From: Urophycis tenuis
Lineage: Eukaryota; Chordata; Actinopteri; Gadiformes; Phycidae
Length of the DNA stretch: 64,000 nucleotides
Reading direction: 5' to 3'
Assembly (NCBI GenBank): GCA_036785325.1
Contig: JAXIVH010000124.1
Coordinates: 51,001 to 115,000 of the forward strand
Numbering within the stretch: position 1 is the stretch's first letter; each line of letters starts with the position of its first letter. Positions 47,531 through 58,392 of the stretch are shown here, one piece after another. Made by a program: the position numbers and the translations under genes. The notes below the pieces were generated by a model. The model searched no databases. It worked only from the letters and a program-made list of their open reading frames with translations, and was not told where the DNA came from.

Positions 47531-49666
47531 TCATTTGAAGATGAAGTCCATGCGCCTGTCTTTTTCCACGAATTTCTCGATGACGTCACTGTTGAATTTC
47601 TCTGGGTCCTTCTTCATTCTCACCAGACGTGCAGACTCGATGGAAATGAGAGCCAAGGATGACAGGCATTCTTCTCCAGTCCGGTTTCGGCTGTAGGTCT
47701 TTATTCTTTTCAGGGCTGAAAAGGATCTCTCCACTGAGGCCGTTGTAGCTGGAAGTGTCAGGACAAGAGAGAGCAGTTTGGACGCTTCTGGCACAGTCAC
47801 CACCAAATCATTGGAATGTAAGAAATTCAGGAGTTGTGCAGGTGTTGCGCACGCCTGGCGAATCATTTGTGAACTGTACAGTCCTGTCAAATCAGCTTTC
47901 AGCCTGACAAAATCAAAGTACTTTGAATATGCCTCGGCCAGGCTCTTCAGTAATCCGTCATCAAAACATCTTGACATGTGCTCGAATTTGCGCGTGTCCA
48001 CCAATCCAAGGAATGACAGCTTGCCGTAATGGTCAAACCTTGTTTTCATCTGAGTGCTGATGTTGTCCAAGATGCTGTGGAACAGAAGTCTCCTCCGGTC
48101 TCTGATTGGTTGGTCACTCCTCGTGGGTGCATCAATTAGGCCCAGCTGTTGGCATTGCGCTTCAAACCTGACATAAAATGAGTCGAAGTCCTCTCTCAGT
48201 CGACACACAATGGCCATGGTGTCACTGATCCGCTGGCAGCAGAAAGATATATCCTTGGACTTGTTCTGCAGAACAGACAAAAGGGCATCGGTAGCGTTGA
48301 AGACGTCTCTGTAAACCATCAAAAGGAAACCGGTCGAAGCCTTCGAAAGCCAGCCATCGTACCCCGCAGCCATCATCAAAGTGTCATTATCCCACTCCTC
48401 GTCATTTTCGCAGAGAAGCCGGAACATCCTCAGAAGATCCCCATAGTAGAGGCTAATTGCTTGAACCAGCCTTGAGTGAGAGCTCCATTTGGTTGGCGCA
48501 GCCCTCGGCATGCGGCGCTTCACAACTTCGTCCAAGAACCGGGTCCGTTTAACAGACTTGCTAAAAAACGATGCCAGTCCCTCAACAGTTTGAAAAAACA
48601 CTCTGCACTCTCTGATTGATTTCGCAGACTGTGAAAGCACAAGGTTTAATTTGTGTGCGTAACAGTGAATGAAAAGCGCCTCAGGAACTTTTTCTCTGAC
48701 TTTCGCCTGAACTCCATTCAGCTCAGACGCCATCACCGCGGCCCCGTCATAATTCTGAGCAACTAGCTTTCCAGTGCAACTGTAAGAGCCCAGCACAGCT
48801 AAAACGTGGTCAGTTACAGCAGCAGCTCTGCGGTCCTTGCTGACATCAGTGAACCCCAAAAATGCCTCTTTCACCTGACTTTGGTAGACGTACCGCAATA
48901 TGACTGAAAGTTGGGCTTTGTTGGTTACATCAGTCGTCTCATCCACTTGAACAGACACAAAAGGGACTGCATTTACCTCAGCTTGAATGTCTTGACAGAC
49001 AATGTCACTCACAGCCAATATGAGGTCGTTCTGAATCCGGTTGGATGAACCAGTGAACACCGAGGAGGTTTCCAGATGCATCGCCAGGCGCTCATCCTTC
49101 TCTGCAAAGGCATTCAGCAGCTCCACATAGTTCCCTCGGTTCGATGACAGGGTGGTTTCATCGTTTCCCCTGAAGGCTAGCTCCTGCTTCGCTAGGTAGC
49201 AAATGGCACGTATCAAGTCCTTCAGGATCTCACGGTTTTCCCGAACCTTTACATTGTGCATGGACACTTGCAGCCTATTAGCCTCGTCCAAAGCTAGGTT
49301 GATCGGAGAGCATTTTCCAAATGTTTTCAGCGCAATCTGGTGTTGGATGTGTGCACTCGATCGCTCATGCTTGGCTAGAGCAGCAGGCAGGTTGTTTAAG
49401 TCAGTGTAGCCAGCACATACCCACACGTTGTCCCGATCTTTAGAGAACAGCAGACAAGGGAAGCAGAAGAGACGGCTGCTAGCATCACACCCGCAAAGCC
49501 ACTCTTTTTTAGTGTACCACTCCGGCTGGAACGAACGGACAATTTTCTGCCCCTTACACTGATGCAGGTCACGAAGAGGTGGTGTAGGCCTGCCTTGGTT
49601 GATGACAAGCATCTTTTGCTGGTAATCCAACTTATTAAAACTTTTAATACGCACAATGGTAGACAT
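47531..49666 (-). CDS. hAT-family transposase with TTF-type zinc finger, uninterrupted frame
   Basis: The frame is 711 residues from the preferred start at 49,664-49,666 (MSTIVRIKSFNK); the frame stays open 30 codons further upstream. The N-terminal Cys-rich region (GCDASSRLFCFPCLLFS, then KHERSSAH) is a TTF-type zinc finger as in ZMYM/DUF4371 proteins. The RNase-H-like core follows: VQVDETTDVTNKAQLSV, AQNYDGAAVM, HCYAHKLNLVLSQS and PTKWSSH. The C-terminal dimerisation motif LPATTASVERSFSALKRIKT carries the expected Glu. It would cut and paste its own element by binding the inverted ends. No stop or frameshift was seen. The nested Harbinger upstream may have separated it from its promoter. 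Confidence 0.9.
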   Translation of the reverse strand: MSTIVRIKSFNKLDYQQKMLVINQGRPTPPLRDLHQCKGQKIVRSFQPEWYTKKEWLCGCDASSRLFCFPCLLFSKDRDNVWVCAGYTDLNNLPAALAKHERSSAHIQHQIALKTFGKCSPINLALDEANRLQVSMHNVKVRENREILKDLIRAICYLAKQELAFRGNDETTLSSNRGNYVELLNAFAEKDERLAMHLETSSVFTGSSNRIQNDLILAVSDIVCQDIQAEVNAVPFVSVQVDETTDVTNKAQLSVILRYVYQSQVKEAFLGFTDVSKDRRAAAVTDHVLAVLGSYSCTGKLVAQNYDGAAVMASELNGVQAKVREKVPEALFIHCYAHKLNLVLSQSAKSIRECRVFFQTVEGLASFFSKSVKRTRFLDEVVKRRMPRAAPTKWSSHSRLVQAISLYYGDLLRMFRLLCENDEEWDNDTLMMAAGYDGWLSKASTGFLLMVYRDVFNATDALLSVLQNKSKDISFCCQRISDTMAIVCRLREDFDSFYVRFEAQCQQLGLIDAPTRSDQPIRDRRRLLFHSILDNISTQMKTRFDHYGKLSFLGLVDTRKFEHMSRCFDDGLLKSLAEAYSKYFDFVRLKADLTGLYSSQMIRQACATPAQLLNFLHSNDLVVTVPEASKLLSLVLTLPATTASVERSFSALKRIKTYSRNRTGEECLSSLALISIESARLVRMKKDPEKFNSDVIEKFVEKDRRMDFIFK

Positions 49667-49983
49667 TATAACGCTTAGGATCTGGCTTTGACTTACAGCT
49701 AAAATGCATATAAAATAGTGTGCTGACTTAAGGCGCCATATCTGATATTGTAACAATTTTCCATCTTAGCAGCTGTGATTGGCTCGCATTCCCGCCATAA
49801 GCAGAGCCTCTCTGGGTCTGTATTTGCCATATTTGGCAATAAGCAGTGCTTTTGCTCGCCCATAGACTTTCGCGTAAACTATGTGATACGCATGTGCAAA
49901 CTTCGAAATTCACTGCGTTGAAGTCAAAAGCAGAGCCGGCAGAGCCTACCCTTGCCTTTGGAATGCATGGAATGCGGCAACCA

Positions 49984-51175
49984 GGGGCCTCATTTATCAA
50001 CCGTGCGTAGGAAAAGTTCTAAATTCGTTCGTACGCATGAAATTTAGAATGTGCGTAAATACAAAAAAATCCGCATTCATCAAACGTGCGTACACGGGTC
50101 GTACGCACACCAGTAAGTAATCCGTGATGATAAATCCCACCTGTTCTCAACTACCATGCTCGTGCACGGTTAGAGTCATTTGCATTCAGAAAGGCTTCCA
50201 ATTGACCATATATGGTAGCGGCAATCCCTTTAATAATACGTCAATGCCAGCCATCCTCAATAGCTCCTGCTTGGAGCTGCGCACCCACCTGCAGGATGAA
50301 CGAATCGTGCGTTCCTCCAGGCCACCGGGCAACAACGTTTAGTAGAGACATGATATTGGTATTAGATTATTTGTGTATTAATTAAAGGAAGTCCTTTCCT
50401 GTTAACGTACCTGAATTCATTGTGTGCTTTTATTGTGATGTGTGTGCAATCTATATGGCTCCAATTATATTTGCGAATCCAGCGACGGCGTGGAATTAAC
50501 GGGAACTGAATGTAAAGTGGGGCTAGAGAAATGATTGCATCCAACACTGCTGGCATGATTTTACTCAGTGTCGGCTGTGAAATGCCGCATATGTCTCCAA
50601 TCTCACGTTGAAATGTCCCGGTGGCCAAAAATCCCAGTGTGGACAGGAGCTGGATGTGCACTGGGATGGCTTTGGTTCGTTTGGTCTCTCGCTCCAATAT
50701 AGTATGTTGTAAATCCCGGCATAAATCCACAAGTATATTTTTTGGGAATCTATACCTACTGAGAAGCCACTCTGTGCTCTGACTGAGCAAATCCACACGC
50801 TCTTTGAAAACGCGCTCCCTGCAAAACGCACGGTTCTCTAAATTTTTCAAAAGTGCAAGATGCGCCATCGTCCTTATTTCAAGTTGTCTTTTTTAGGTTG
50901 TCATACCAATTATTCAAAAATGTCTGCTAACTTACTAAATGAGAATTGTTATTAATTAGATGATACAGGGGATATGTGTGACGTTTGTGATTGCTGAACA
51001 CTGCGACTCTTAACGGGTTCTCTTAGTAGTTTCACTATTCTACCACTAGGTTTTGTGCGTACGCATGGTCAGAGTTGTGCTTATATTTACGCACGTTCCT
51101 ACGCACAAGTACAAGTTGATAAATCCCATACTTTGCGTGGGAATGTTCGTACGCACGGTTGATAAATGAGGCCCC
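49984..51175 (-). mobile_element. Harbinger (PIF) element, internally deleted, nested in hAT
   Basis: The inverted ends ggggcctcatttatcaaccg at 49,984 and cggttgataaatgaggcccc at 51,175 match exactly over at least 26 bp (ending tgcgta). Subterminal gtgcgtacg motifs occur on both sides. It is about 1.19 kb with a single partial transposase frame. Neighbouring triplets are CAG and CGG if the end is taken as GGGCC; the target duplication is unresolved. Confidence 0.85.
50362..50868 (-). pseudogene. truncated Harbinger transposase (HARBI1-like)
   Basis: 168 residues. The N-terminal helix-turn-helix region is present (LSRYRFPKNILVDLCRDL, LLSTLGFLATGTFQREIGD, GISQPTLSKIMPAV). The text then jumps from PLYIQFP to HIDCTHITIKAHNEFRYVNRK, with a non-conserved segment between, and stops at the INTQII position. 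Most of the nuclease domain is missing, so it cannot be an active transposase. DNA binding could remain. Confidence 0.8.
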
Positions 51176-51763
51176 GGTTTGCTTTGCGTACTTCAACGTT
51201 GTGAATCGCCGTGTTAACGTTTACAACGTTGTGAATCGCCGTGTTTGCGCCCTGTTTTATGGGTTTCGACGGTTTTGACCTTAAATGAGACGTAGATTAA
51301 CTTTATACAATTGAAATTCCATTTTAACGTCATTGTTTGTGACTTGAATGTGGGCTGTTAAGAATAATTTTACAAATATATGTATCGTATTTTTTTTTAT
51401 TTTATGAAATTTACTCAGGGTAGGCACTGCCTACCCTGACTGCACGTCATTGTGCCCACCTATAAGCAGTGGCATCACTCTTCAGGGGCCTCATGTACTA
51501 ACAATTGCGTGGATTTTCTACTGAAACATGGCGTACGCACAAAGCCAGAAACCGCCGCACGCACAAAAAAATTCAGATGTATCAATCTGAGCGTACGCCT
51601 GAACCCAAGCACATTTCCTTTGTACATACCAAATCAACGTGGAATTGAGCGCACGTGCACGAGCATCAGACTTCTCCCTGTCCACGCCCCTATTCAATTA
51701 TGTTAATCATATTTAAATGAGCCCTGCATCAGGGATTCCCCTCTGTACGATCATAGAAAGAGA

Positions 51764-52132
51764 ATGAGCACATCTAAAAAGCGAAAATTTACCGAGTGCG
51801 AACTGGAGACTCTCCTGACTGAGGTGGAGGCTCAGAGGGTGGTTTTATTTGGCAGTTTGTCCTCCGGGATAAACAGCAAGCGGAAGAGGAGTGAGTGGGA
51901 CAGCGTGTGTGAGGCGGTCAACGCTGTGGGTTCAGAGAGCCGCACACACGCTGAACTTAAAAAGAAGTGGTCAGATATAAAAATGGAAGTTAAAAGGAGG
52001 ACTGCTGCCCACCGTCCCTTCAGGAGACCTATTGCCCTCTCAACGACTGACCGAGTGCGGGTATGGAGGTCATTGTACCTCCGCTCTCGGTCAGTCTCGG
52101 TCAGAGGGTTGGTCAGAGCAGAGGGATCATAA
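51764..52132 (+). CDS. Harbinger MYB/SANT-like DNA-binding protein, left arm (truncated)
   Basis: 122-residue frame. Residues 1-85 or so form a MYB/SANT-like trihelix (KKRKFTECELETLLTEVE, then KRKRSEWDSVCEAVNAVGSE, LKKKWSDIKMEVKRR). Such proteins partner the Harbinger transposase in DNA binding and nuclear import. After about residue 85 the frame runs into antisense transposase sequence, so the natural C-terminus is lost. Confidence 0.7.
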   Translation: MSTSKKRKFTECELETLLTEVEAQRVVLFGSLSSGINSKRKRSEWDSVCEAVNAVGSESRTHAELKKKWSDIKMEVKRRTAAHRPFRRPIALSTTDRVRVWRSLYLRSRSVSVRGLVRAEGS

Positions 52133-52190
52133 GCCACGTCCTCAGTGGGTAGCCACGGTCGCCTGGGGTTAATTGAAAGCAGGCAGTATA
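52010..52190 (-). pseudogene. Harbinger transposase C-terminal fragment, left arm
   Basis: The minus strand reads NPRRPWLPTEDVAYD, NPLTETDRERRYNDLH, TRSVVERAIGLLKGRW, the conserved end of a HARBI1-type nuclease domain. It is cut off where it meets the oppositely oriented MYB frame, which marks an internal deletion junction. Confidence 0.75.
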
Positions 52191-52652
52191 AGTAAACTGG
52201 ACTTGTTGTTCCCATTTCTTAGTTTTATACACCACTTACATGGATCACACACTATTGTTATAAATTAATGCCGAGGGGCGCCGGGGCAAAGGTGAGGCTG
52301 ATAATGACATTTCACACTTTACGCACGGGTTTATTAACATGAGTACTTTGCACACAGAGACAGGGGCTTGTACGAAAGATCCGATGCTGTTGCTTAACCA
52401 GCGAATCAATCACACAAACAAGTAATGATGCTGTGAATACAGGATAGTATTTGGGGACGTACACTCAATGCGCATCACGGGGATTAATATTAGGACAATT
52501 AAAAGAATACAATTACTTAATCAGCAAGAAGCCACCCATCGCGCACAATGCCAGCCTGCAGTCTGTTCCCAACTATGCTGTTACTCAGAATATATGAGTC
52601 GCGCGTTGAACCAGGCCACCTCGCCACAATGTTGGTTAATAACATTTGCGCA

Positions 52653-53122
52653 TCACATATAATTTATTTTGTAGCCTACATTTATTGAATGGAAATGTTT
52701 CCTGTTCACATATTCAAATTCGTCATGTGATGGCGCTTTTATGGCAATGTGAGTGCAGTCGACAGCTCCGATTATATTAGGAAAACCGGCTCTCGCTGCA
52801 AATTGCGCTTTAATGTTGACCTGTTCAGCTGCATACACCTGGCTGACAGGCGGATGAGTCCGGCCCACACGGCTGGCATGGCCCGGCTCAGGGTCGACTG
52901 GCATATACCCGATCGGTCGGCCAACTCTCTTTGAAACGCCCCGGTTGCCAGGAACCCCAAGGTACTAAGTACCTGTACGTGGACCGGCAGGGCATGGCTC
53001 CTTGCGGTGGCGCGCTCCAAGGCCGGCCGCAGCTCTGCACATAACTCAAGCAGGATTGCCCGAGGGAATCGAAAGCGGCTGATGAGCCAATTGTCGACCA
53101 TTTCGAGAGCAATGATTCGCAA
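52653..53122 (-). pseudogene. Harbinger transposase N-terminal part, frameshifted (spacer)
   Basis: From 53,122 the minus strand reads WLISRFRFPRAILLELCAEL, VLSTLGFLATGAFQRELADR and GICQSTLSRAMPAV. After a shift of frame near 52,840 it continues as AGFPNIIGAVDCTHIAIKAP and EFEYVNRKHFHSINV. The first catalytic Asp (VDCTH) is visible; the rest is missing. Pseudogene. Confidence 0.8.
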
Positions 53123-54039
53123 TGTCCTCTAATTGTTGACGGAATTTTTGGGTGTGCTTTTATACCCAGTCATGTTATTGCAGACTTGTCGGTGTTGATG
53201 GTTCATCGGTGTTAATTGTTCACGTGTCTCGAATGTGCACATCACTCAATCAACTACGATTTTACACATTCCTTTATTATGACAGTTTCCCATTTAAATA
53301 TTTTTATTTCTTCTCTTATGTCCATCTACTGCGTAGAGGTTGTCTGCCATGTAATAAGAATTTCATTGCTCTGACAAATTAAACATGATGCTTTGATCAC
53401 CTCTAAGTGTCGCCAAAGGGTCAACTGCTGTAGAAATGTGCGTACGCCAGCTCAAGAGTTGACGTGAGTGAGGCACGCAAATTTATACGGCCATTTCAGT
53501 CTTGATACATCTGCACTTTGCCGTGAGAATGAACGTAGGCCTACACCATTTTTTTGTGCGTAAATGTAAACGTAAATGTTATTAACCAACATTGTGGCGA
53601 GGTGGCCTGGTTCAACGCGCGACTCATATATTCTGAGTAACAGCATAGTTGGGAACAGACTGCAGGCTGGCATTGTGCGCGATGGGTGGCTTCTTGCTGA
53701 TTAAGTAATTGTATTCTTTTAATTGTCCTAATATTAATCCCCGTGATGCGCATTGAGTGTACGTCCCCAAATACTATCCTGTATTCACAGCATCATTACT
53801 TGTTTGTGTGATTGATTCGCTGGTTAAGCAACAGCATCGGATCTTTCGTACAAGCCCCTGTCTCTGTGTGCAAAGTACTCATGTTAATAAACCCGTGCGT
53901 AAAGTGTGAAATGTCATTATCAGCCTCACCTTTGCCCCGGCGCCCCTCGGCATTAATTTATAACAATAGTGTGTGATCCATGTAAGTGGTGTATAAAACT
54001 AAGAAATGGGAACAACAAGTCCAGTTTACTTATACTGCC

Positions 54040-54215
54040 TGCTTTCAATTAACCCCAGGCGACCGTGGCTACCCACTGAGGACGTGGCTTATGATCCCTC
54101 TGCTCTGACCAACCCTCTGACCGAGACTGACCGAGAGCGGAGGTACAATGACCTCCATACCCGCACTCGGTCAGTCGTTGAGAGGGCAATAGGTCTCCTG
54201 AAGGGACGGTGGGCA
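54040..54215 (+). pseudogene. Harbinger transposase C-terminal fragment, right arm
   Basis: Inverted copy of the 52,010-52,190 fragment, with the same landmark peptides (RRPWLPTEDV, RSVVERAIGLLKGRW). It ends at the same junction with the MYB sequence. Confidence 0.75.
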
Positions 54216-54457
54216 GCAGTCCTCCTTTTAACTTCCATTTTTATATCTGACCACTTCTTTTTAAGTTCAGCGTGTGTGCGGCTCTCTGAACCCACAGCGT
54301 TGACCGCCTCACACACGCTGTCCCACTCACTCCTCTTCCGCTTGCTGTTTATCCCGGAGGACAAACTGCCAAATAAAACCACCCTCCGAGCCTCCACCTC
54401 AGTCAGGAGAGTCTCCAGTTCGCACTCGGTAAATTTTCGCTTTTTAGATGTGCTCAT
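54089..54457 (-). CDS. Harbinger MYB/SANT-like protein, right arm (inverted copy)
   Basis: Identical to the left-arm frame over 122 residues except Arg for Gln at residue 24. The conservation of both copies indicates a recent inverted duplication or continuing gene conversion between the arms. Confidence 0.7.
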   Translation of the reverse strand: MSTSKKRKFTECELETLLTEVEARRVVLFGSLSSGINSKRKRSEWDSVCEAVNAVGSESRTHAELKKKWSDIKMEVKRRTAAHRPFRRPIALSTTDRVRVWRSLYLRSRSVSVRGLVRAEGS

Positions 54458-54739
54458 TCTCTTTCTATGATCGTACAGAGGGGAATCCCTGATGCAGGGC
54501 TCATTTAAATATGATTAACATAATTGAATAGGGGCGTGGACAGGGAGAAGTCTGATGCTCGTGCACGTGCGCTCAATTCCACGTTGATTTGGTGTGTACA
54601 AAGGAAATGTGCTTGGGTTCAGGCGTACGCTCAGATTGATACATCTGAATTTTTTTGTGCGTGCGGCGGTTTCTGGCTTTGTGCGTACGCCATGTTTCAG
54701 TAGAAAATCCACGCAATTGTTAGTACATGAGGCCCCTGG

Positions 54740-55480
54740 TCTTTGATGAGGTCGGATAACACAAACCGGAAGGCGTCAAACAGCGACCAAGAGTTCCAAC
54801 CACTCCATCCGATGCTGGAAGCCCTCTCATGCCCATCAACACTCTCGCTGCCCTGCGACCTGGTGTCGTGTCATCTGAGATCTTGCAGAGAGTGTCAATG
54901 AAAAGCTCCAGGGGAAAACAAACCGGATAATTCCCGGGCCATTTGGCCGTAGCCCATGCCTCAGCCCTGCTGGTGGGATGGGAGAGATGACGTACACTAC
55001 CTTGGCGCTTTCTGTCTAGAAGGCAGGGTGGTTGCAACTTGAAATGCACACCACACTGGACCCAGAGTCCCCACTGATGGAGGCCCGCCACTGATGGAGG
55101 CTATTATAAGTTACACATTGTGCATCGTGGTGATGAATCTGCTTCCCTTGAGTCCATAACGCAGTGTGCCAAGAGTTGATTGCAGTGGCCAGTTCGTACT
55201 GAAAAAAGGGTCGGTACACAGGTAATCAATCAGGCGATTAAGTAGACAAATCTGGCAAGGCGTAGACAAAGGCGGAGTGGGTCTGTACAGTTAGGATCAG
55301 GCAAACTAATCCAAGTGTAGGTTCCAGGAGGGTGCTGGCTTTCTACAGCAGCCTCATAAGGCGGCAGTGTAGGAAGCCCCTCTCCTGAGTCTCCATCCTC
55401 CAATGTGCTCCTGAATTGGGTCAGTTCTCCTGGTATGGACCAGAGATGGACCAGTTTCCCCACCAGAGCGGATGCTTAAC
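54740..55480 (-). pseudogene. degraded Gypsy-type LTR retrotransposon gag relic
   Basis: On the minus strand, 54,820-54,975 reads SRAEAWATAKW, CFPLELFIDTLCKI, TTPGRRAARVLMGMR. This parallels the fish Gypsy gag pattern of '(G/S)RA-AWxTAeW ... F ... GreAArxLxxLRqG'. Further upstream, 55,230-55,463 holds Pro-rich sequence that may be the gag N-terminus. Frames are broken; no LTR, protease or reverse transcriptase was seen. Confidence 0.5.
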
Positions 55481-55800
55481 AGGCGGACCAGCCCAGGTGA
55501 CATCTAGAAACAAAGGGTGACAGCGGGTGGGCCAAGCAATGTTCAACAGGTTTACAGTTTACATGTAGATCTATAGGTTAAACATGGCACTGCATGCTTA
55601 ACCACTGACAGGTTACTGGTACTCTGCTGACTAAGCACTGATTGAGAGTAATTGAAGAGACGTTTACAGTGGAGAAGGCAGCGTTAGTGCCCTAATGAAA
55701 AGGTTTTGGTTCTCCTAAAATGCCTTCCCCCAAACTGAACCAAAACTCAATAGCTTATAGCTAAAATGGAACTTAATCATTTGTTTAATTTCAAGTTACC

Positions 55801-56325
55801 TTGCGATGAGGCAGCGACCAAATCTTTTCCATTTGCAGAGAGAGAAAAATGGATCTTCACAGCACAGCCTTTTTGGTGTCCAGGACCTGGCAGGGAGCTG
55901 GTGCTGTTATAGTCAGGGTCTTTACCAATCTGTTCATCAGGTTGGTACAAACCTGCAGCTTTAGAAAAACTACCTCCATTGGAACCACCTGTGTACAGCT
56001 GGGCCAAACCTAAGCACAAATCAGCCACACGTGAGAACTCAAACAGCACTGCTGTGGATGTCCCACGGCATGCTAAGAGTTAAGAGTTTGAAACAATAAA
56101 CATTACAATTATTAAACATTACTCCATCAAAGTTGCTTTACACTTACCATGTAAAGAGCATTGAAGCAATTTCTCCAAATTGACACGACCACATGAAGAC
56201 AAATGATATGTGGAAGGTTGTAGATGTTGCCAGCCCCCAGCTGATGAATCAAAGCTTAATGAGTGAATGATGCACAGCCTCCAATAAACAATTGTGTCAC
56301 AGGTGGCTATTGGAGCGCATCCCAT
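55801..56325 (-). other. possible unrecognised two-exon coding segment
   Basis: The upstream stretch 56,147-56,325 ends in a good donor (ttacatg|gtaagt). The next stretch, 55,801-56,071, starts after the acceptor ttaactcttag and ends in another donor (atcgcaag|gtaact). The two join in phase, giving FEFSRVADLCLGLAQLYTGG and KGCAVKIHFSLSANGKD without a stop. I do not recognise the family. It could be a real lineage-restricted gene, an exon of a transposon, or chance. Confidence 0.25.
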
Positions 56326-58392
56326 GACACAAAGGAAATGTTAAACACACTAATTGTTTTGTAAACTTAAACCATTGAGACACCTAGAACTGGCTGTTTT
56401 CGTTCATTCATTTGTTGAGGGAGAGATACCTTTTGATCATTATATCTCTTTAAATGCAGCCAGAAGACAGCTCAAAATTGCTCTTCTACTGCTTGACATA
56501 GGCCGCTGCTCAACAACACAGTTTGAAAGTGATTGTGATACTTTTTATTTCTCTCTCTCTGTCTTCAAATGCAAATGTTTGCCATCGAACCCCCATAGCA
56601 TTATCTTTTCCTCTTCACCTCTGTACTTTTAAAGAGACTACGATACACACCCGACCACACCCACTGTCCCCATATAAATAATAATAAGTTAGAAGAATGG
56701 TTAGAAAGATTTGCTGTTTAATGGTATTTTTTAATGGTGTCTCATTGGAGGCAGCAATCTTATGGTCAGGAGCTCAACTATAGTGTCTTTGACCACTAAT
56801 GTGGATTACTTCAAGTCTTCTTCTGCTCCTACATGCCTACCATCTGCATAGACTCTTTCAAGGTCTCTGAGGAGGTGGAGGAGGGATAGTTGAATTACTT
56901 CAATGCTGTACCAAATAAAATAATAAACATTTTCAGTGTAGGTATTTTTAATTCACAATGTTTGTGCCTACTTCTTGTATAAGGCTGTATTACGTAGTTA
57001 TGACACATGCCTGCACTGGTGGTAAACTGAGAATTTTGTCCAATGACATTGCTGTATTGTCAGCTGTAACTTATGCACTTATTGGCAGCTAGATTTTGTT
57101 TTTTGAAGGATTAAAATATCAAGGCTAACAAGTGATCTACCATTCCGTAGAGCATTGAAAGCAAAAATAGGAACAGGAACATGGCCAGCTTTATATCAAA
57201 GTCAAATAGTGAACTTTATTCAACTCAAATTTGGTTATATCTCTTTTATTTACAAATAAAAAAACATGACAGTGTAGACATAAAAACACTGCTCCACAGT
57301 GACATGGCGAATGTTGTACTGTGCGAAATATCACACAATGAAATGGGGTTTACCTGAATGTTTGCATCCTCATAATGGACTTACAGGTGTTTAACTTCAG
57401 GTCTAAAAGAGCGATCTGAGAAAATAAGCATTAAAGTTGAATGACGTCCAGACTCTGAGACCTAAATCAGCACACAGTCTTCAACAGGGATGCAACAATA
57501 TTACTTTGTCATTATTGTAATACTGATATTATGCTCTAATATTCAACTAGATTACCAGGTTTTAAAGATGATGTATCATATTTTTTACTTTAACTGAGGC
57601 CCCAAAATTATTTTTTCCATTAAAAACATTTAGTTACATGTTTAATATGGCTTCTGGTATTTAGATACGGGATGTACCGTGTTATCTCTGATACATTTTT
57701 TAGATTTTCAAAGTTCATTGAAAAGATCACAATTAAATAATTTAAAAACATCAACTCTAAGAATTAATTAATGGAAGTTAAGGACAAAAATTATGTTATT
57801 CATGTGAATACATATATATAAGTCGAAGCTGTGAGGTTTATTTTACACTTCACAATAAGTGTGTTCTATAATGTATGCTGTATCTAAGAATGTAGTTTGA
57901 CAACTACAGTTGGGCCCTGTGTTCAACAAAATAACATGACTAACATAGGATATTAAATACATATTGTATATGGTTAAAAATAAAAGTATTATTAGCAGCT
58001 CTATGCACACCCCATTAATCATAATTTGAAGCATGTTAGAAAATAATGATAATTTGTGCTAATAAAAAAGTATAAATGAATTTTAAAACAAGAACCATTA
58101 AAACATACAATAATATAACAATGCATATAATCACAGGAACAATGATAAAGGAAAGGAAATTGCCAGAACGTCTTTTGTTTGAGAGTCATCTTTTGGGTTG
58201 TTAATGGAAGTATTACGTCAAAATGTCAAGAGAGGTGTACTAAAACGAGACAGGTTTCTGTTGTGGTGGAGGGGGACGGGGGGGTGTAGGGTTGCAACAA
58301 GCATGCCCCTTCTAACCAGTCCATGAAGAATGTAGGTCAGAAATAAGTTCTTTCACTCTAAACGTCAGGAGTCCCTCTCAGTACTTGTGTCA
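56326..58392 (-). other. ptprf 3' UTR / intergenic, AT-rich
   Basis: No coding exon was recognised. The part just below the ptprf stop (58,393-58,395) is presumably its 3' UTR. Possible minus-strand AATAAA signals appear as tttatt near 57,838 and 57,216, but the true polyadenylation site is unknown. Confidence 0.35.

Larger units (their letters stand above)
45581..51452 (-). mobile_element. hAT DNA transposon, about 5.9 kb including a nested Harbinger
   Basis: The left end is cagtggcgtgcggtgaggtc (45,581). The right end, reversed, reads caatgacgtgcagtcagggt (51,452). Both match the hAT pattern CARTG and share ggtaggcagtg inside. The transposase lies on the minus strand. An unrelated Harbinger (49,984-51,175) sits between the transposase start and the right terminus. 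Flanking 8-mers (tacctgcc, tgcccacc) are not identical, so the target duplication is unproven. Confidence 0.75.
51483..54738. mobile_element. Harbinger fold-back element with two 1165-bp inverted arms
   Basis: The ends are caggggcctcatgtactaac (51,483) and its reverse complement (54,738). The left arm 51,483-52,647 and right arm 53,574-54,738 have the same length and are near-identical inverted copies. The 926-bp spacer (52,648-53,573) holds a transposase N-terminal fragment and a further gtgcgtacg-rich subterminal-like patch near 53,437. Each arm carries a MYB/SANT frame joined tail-to-tail to a transposase C-terminal piece. Confidence 0.85.
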
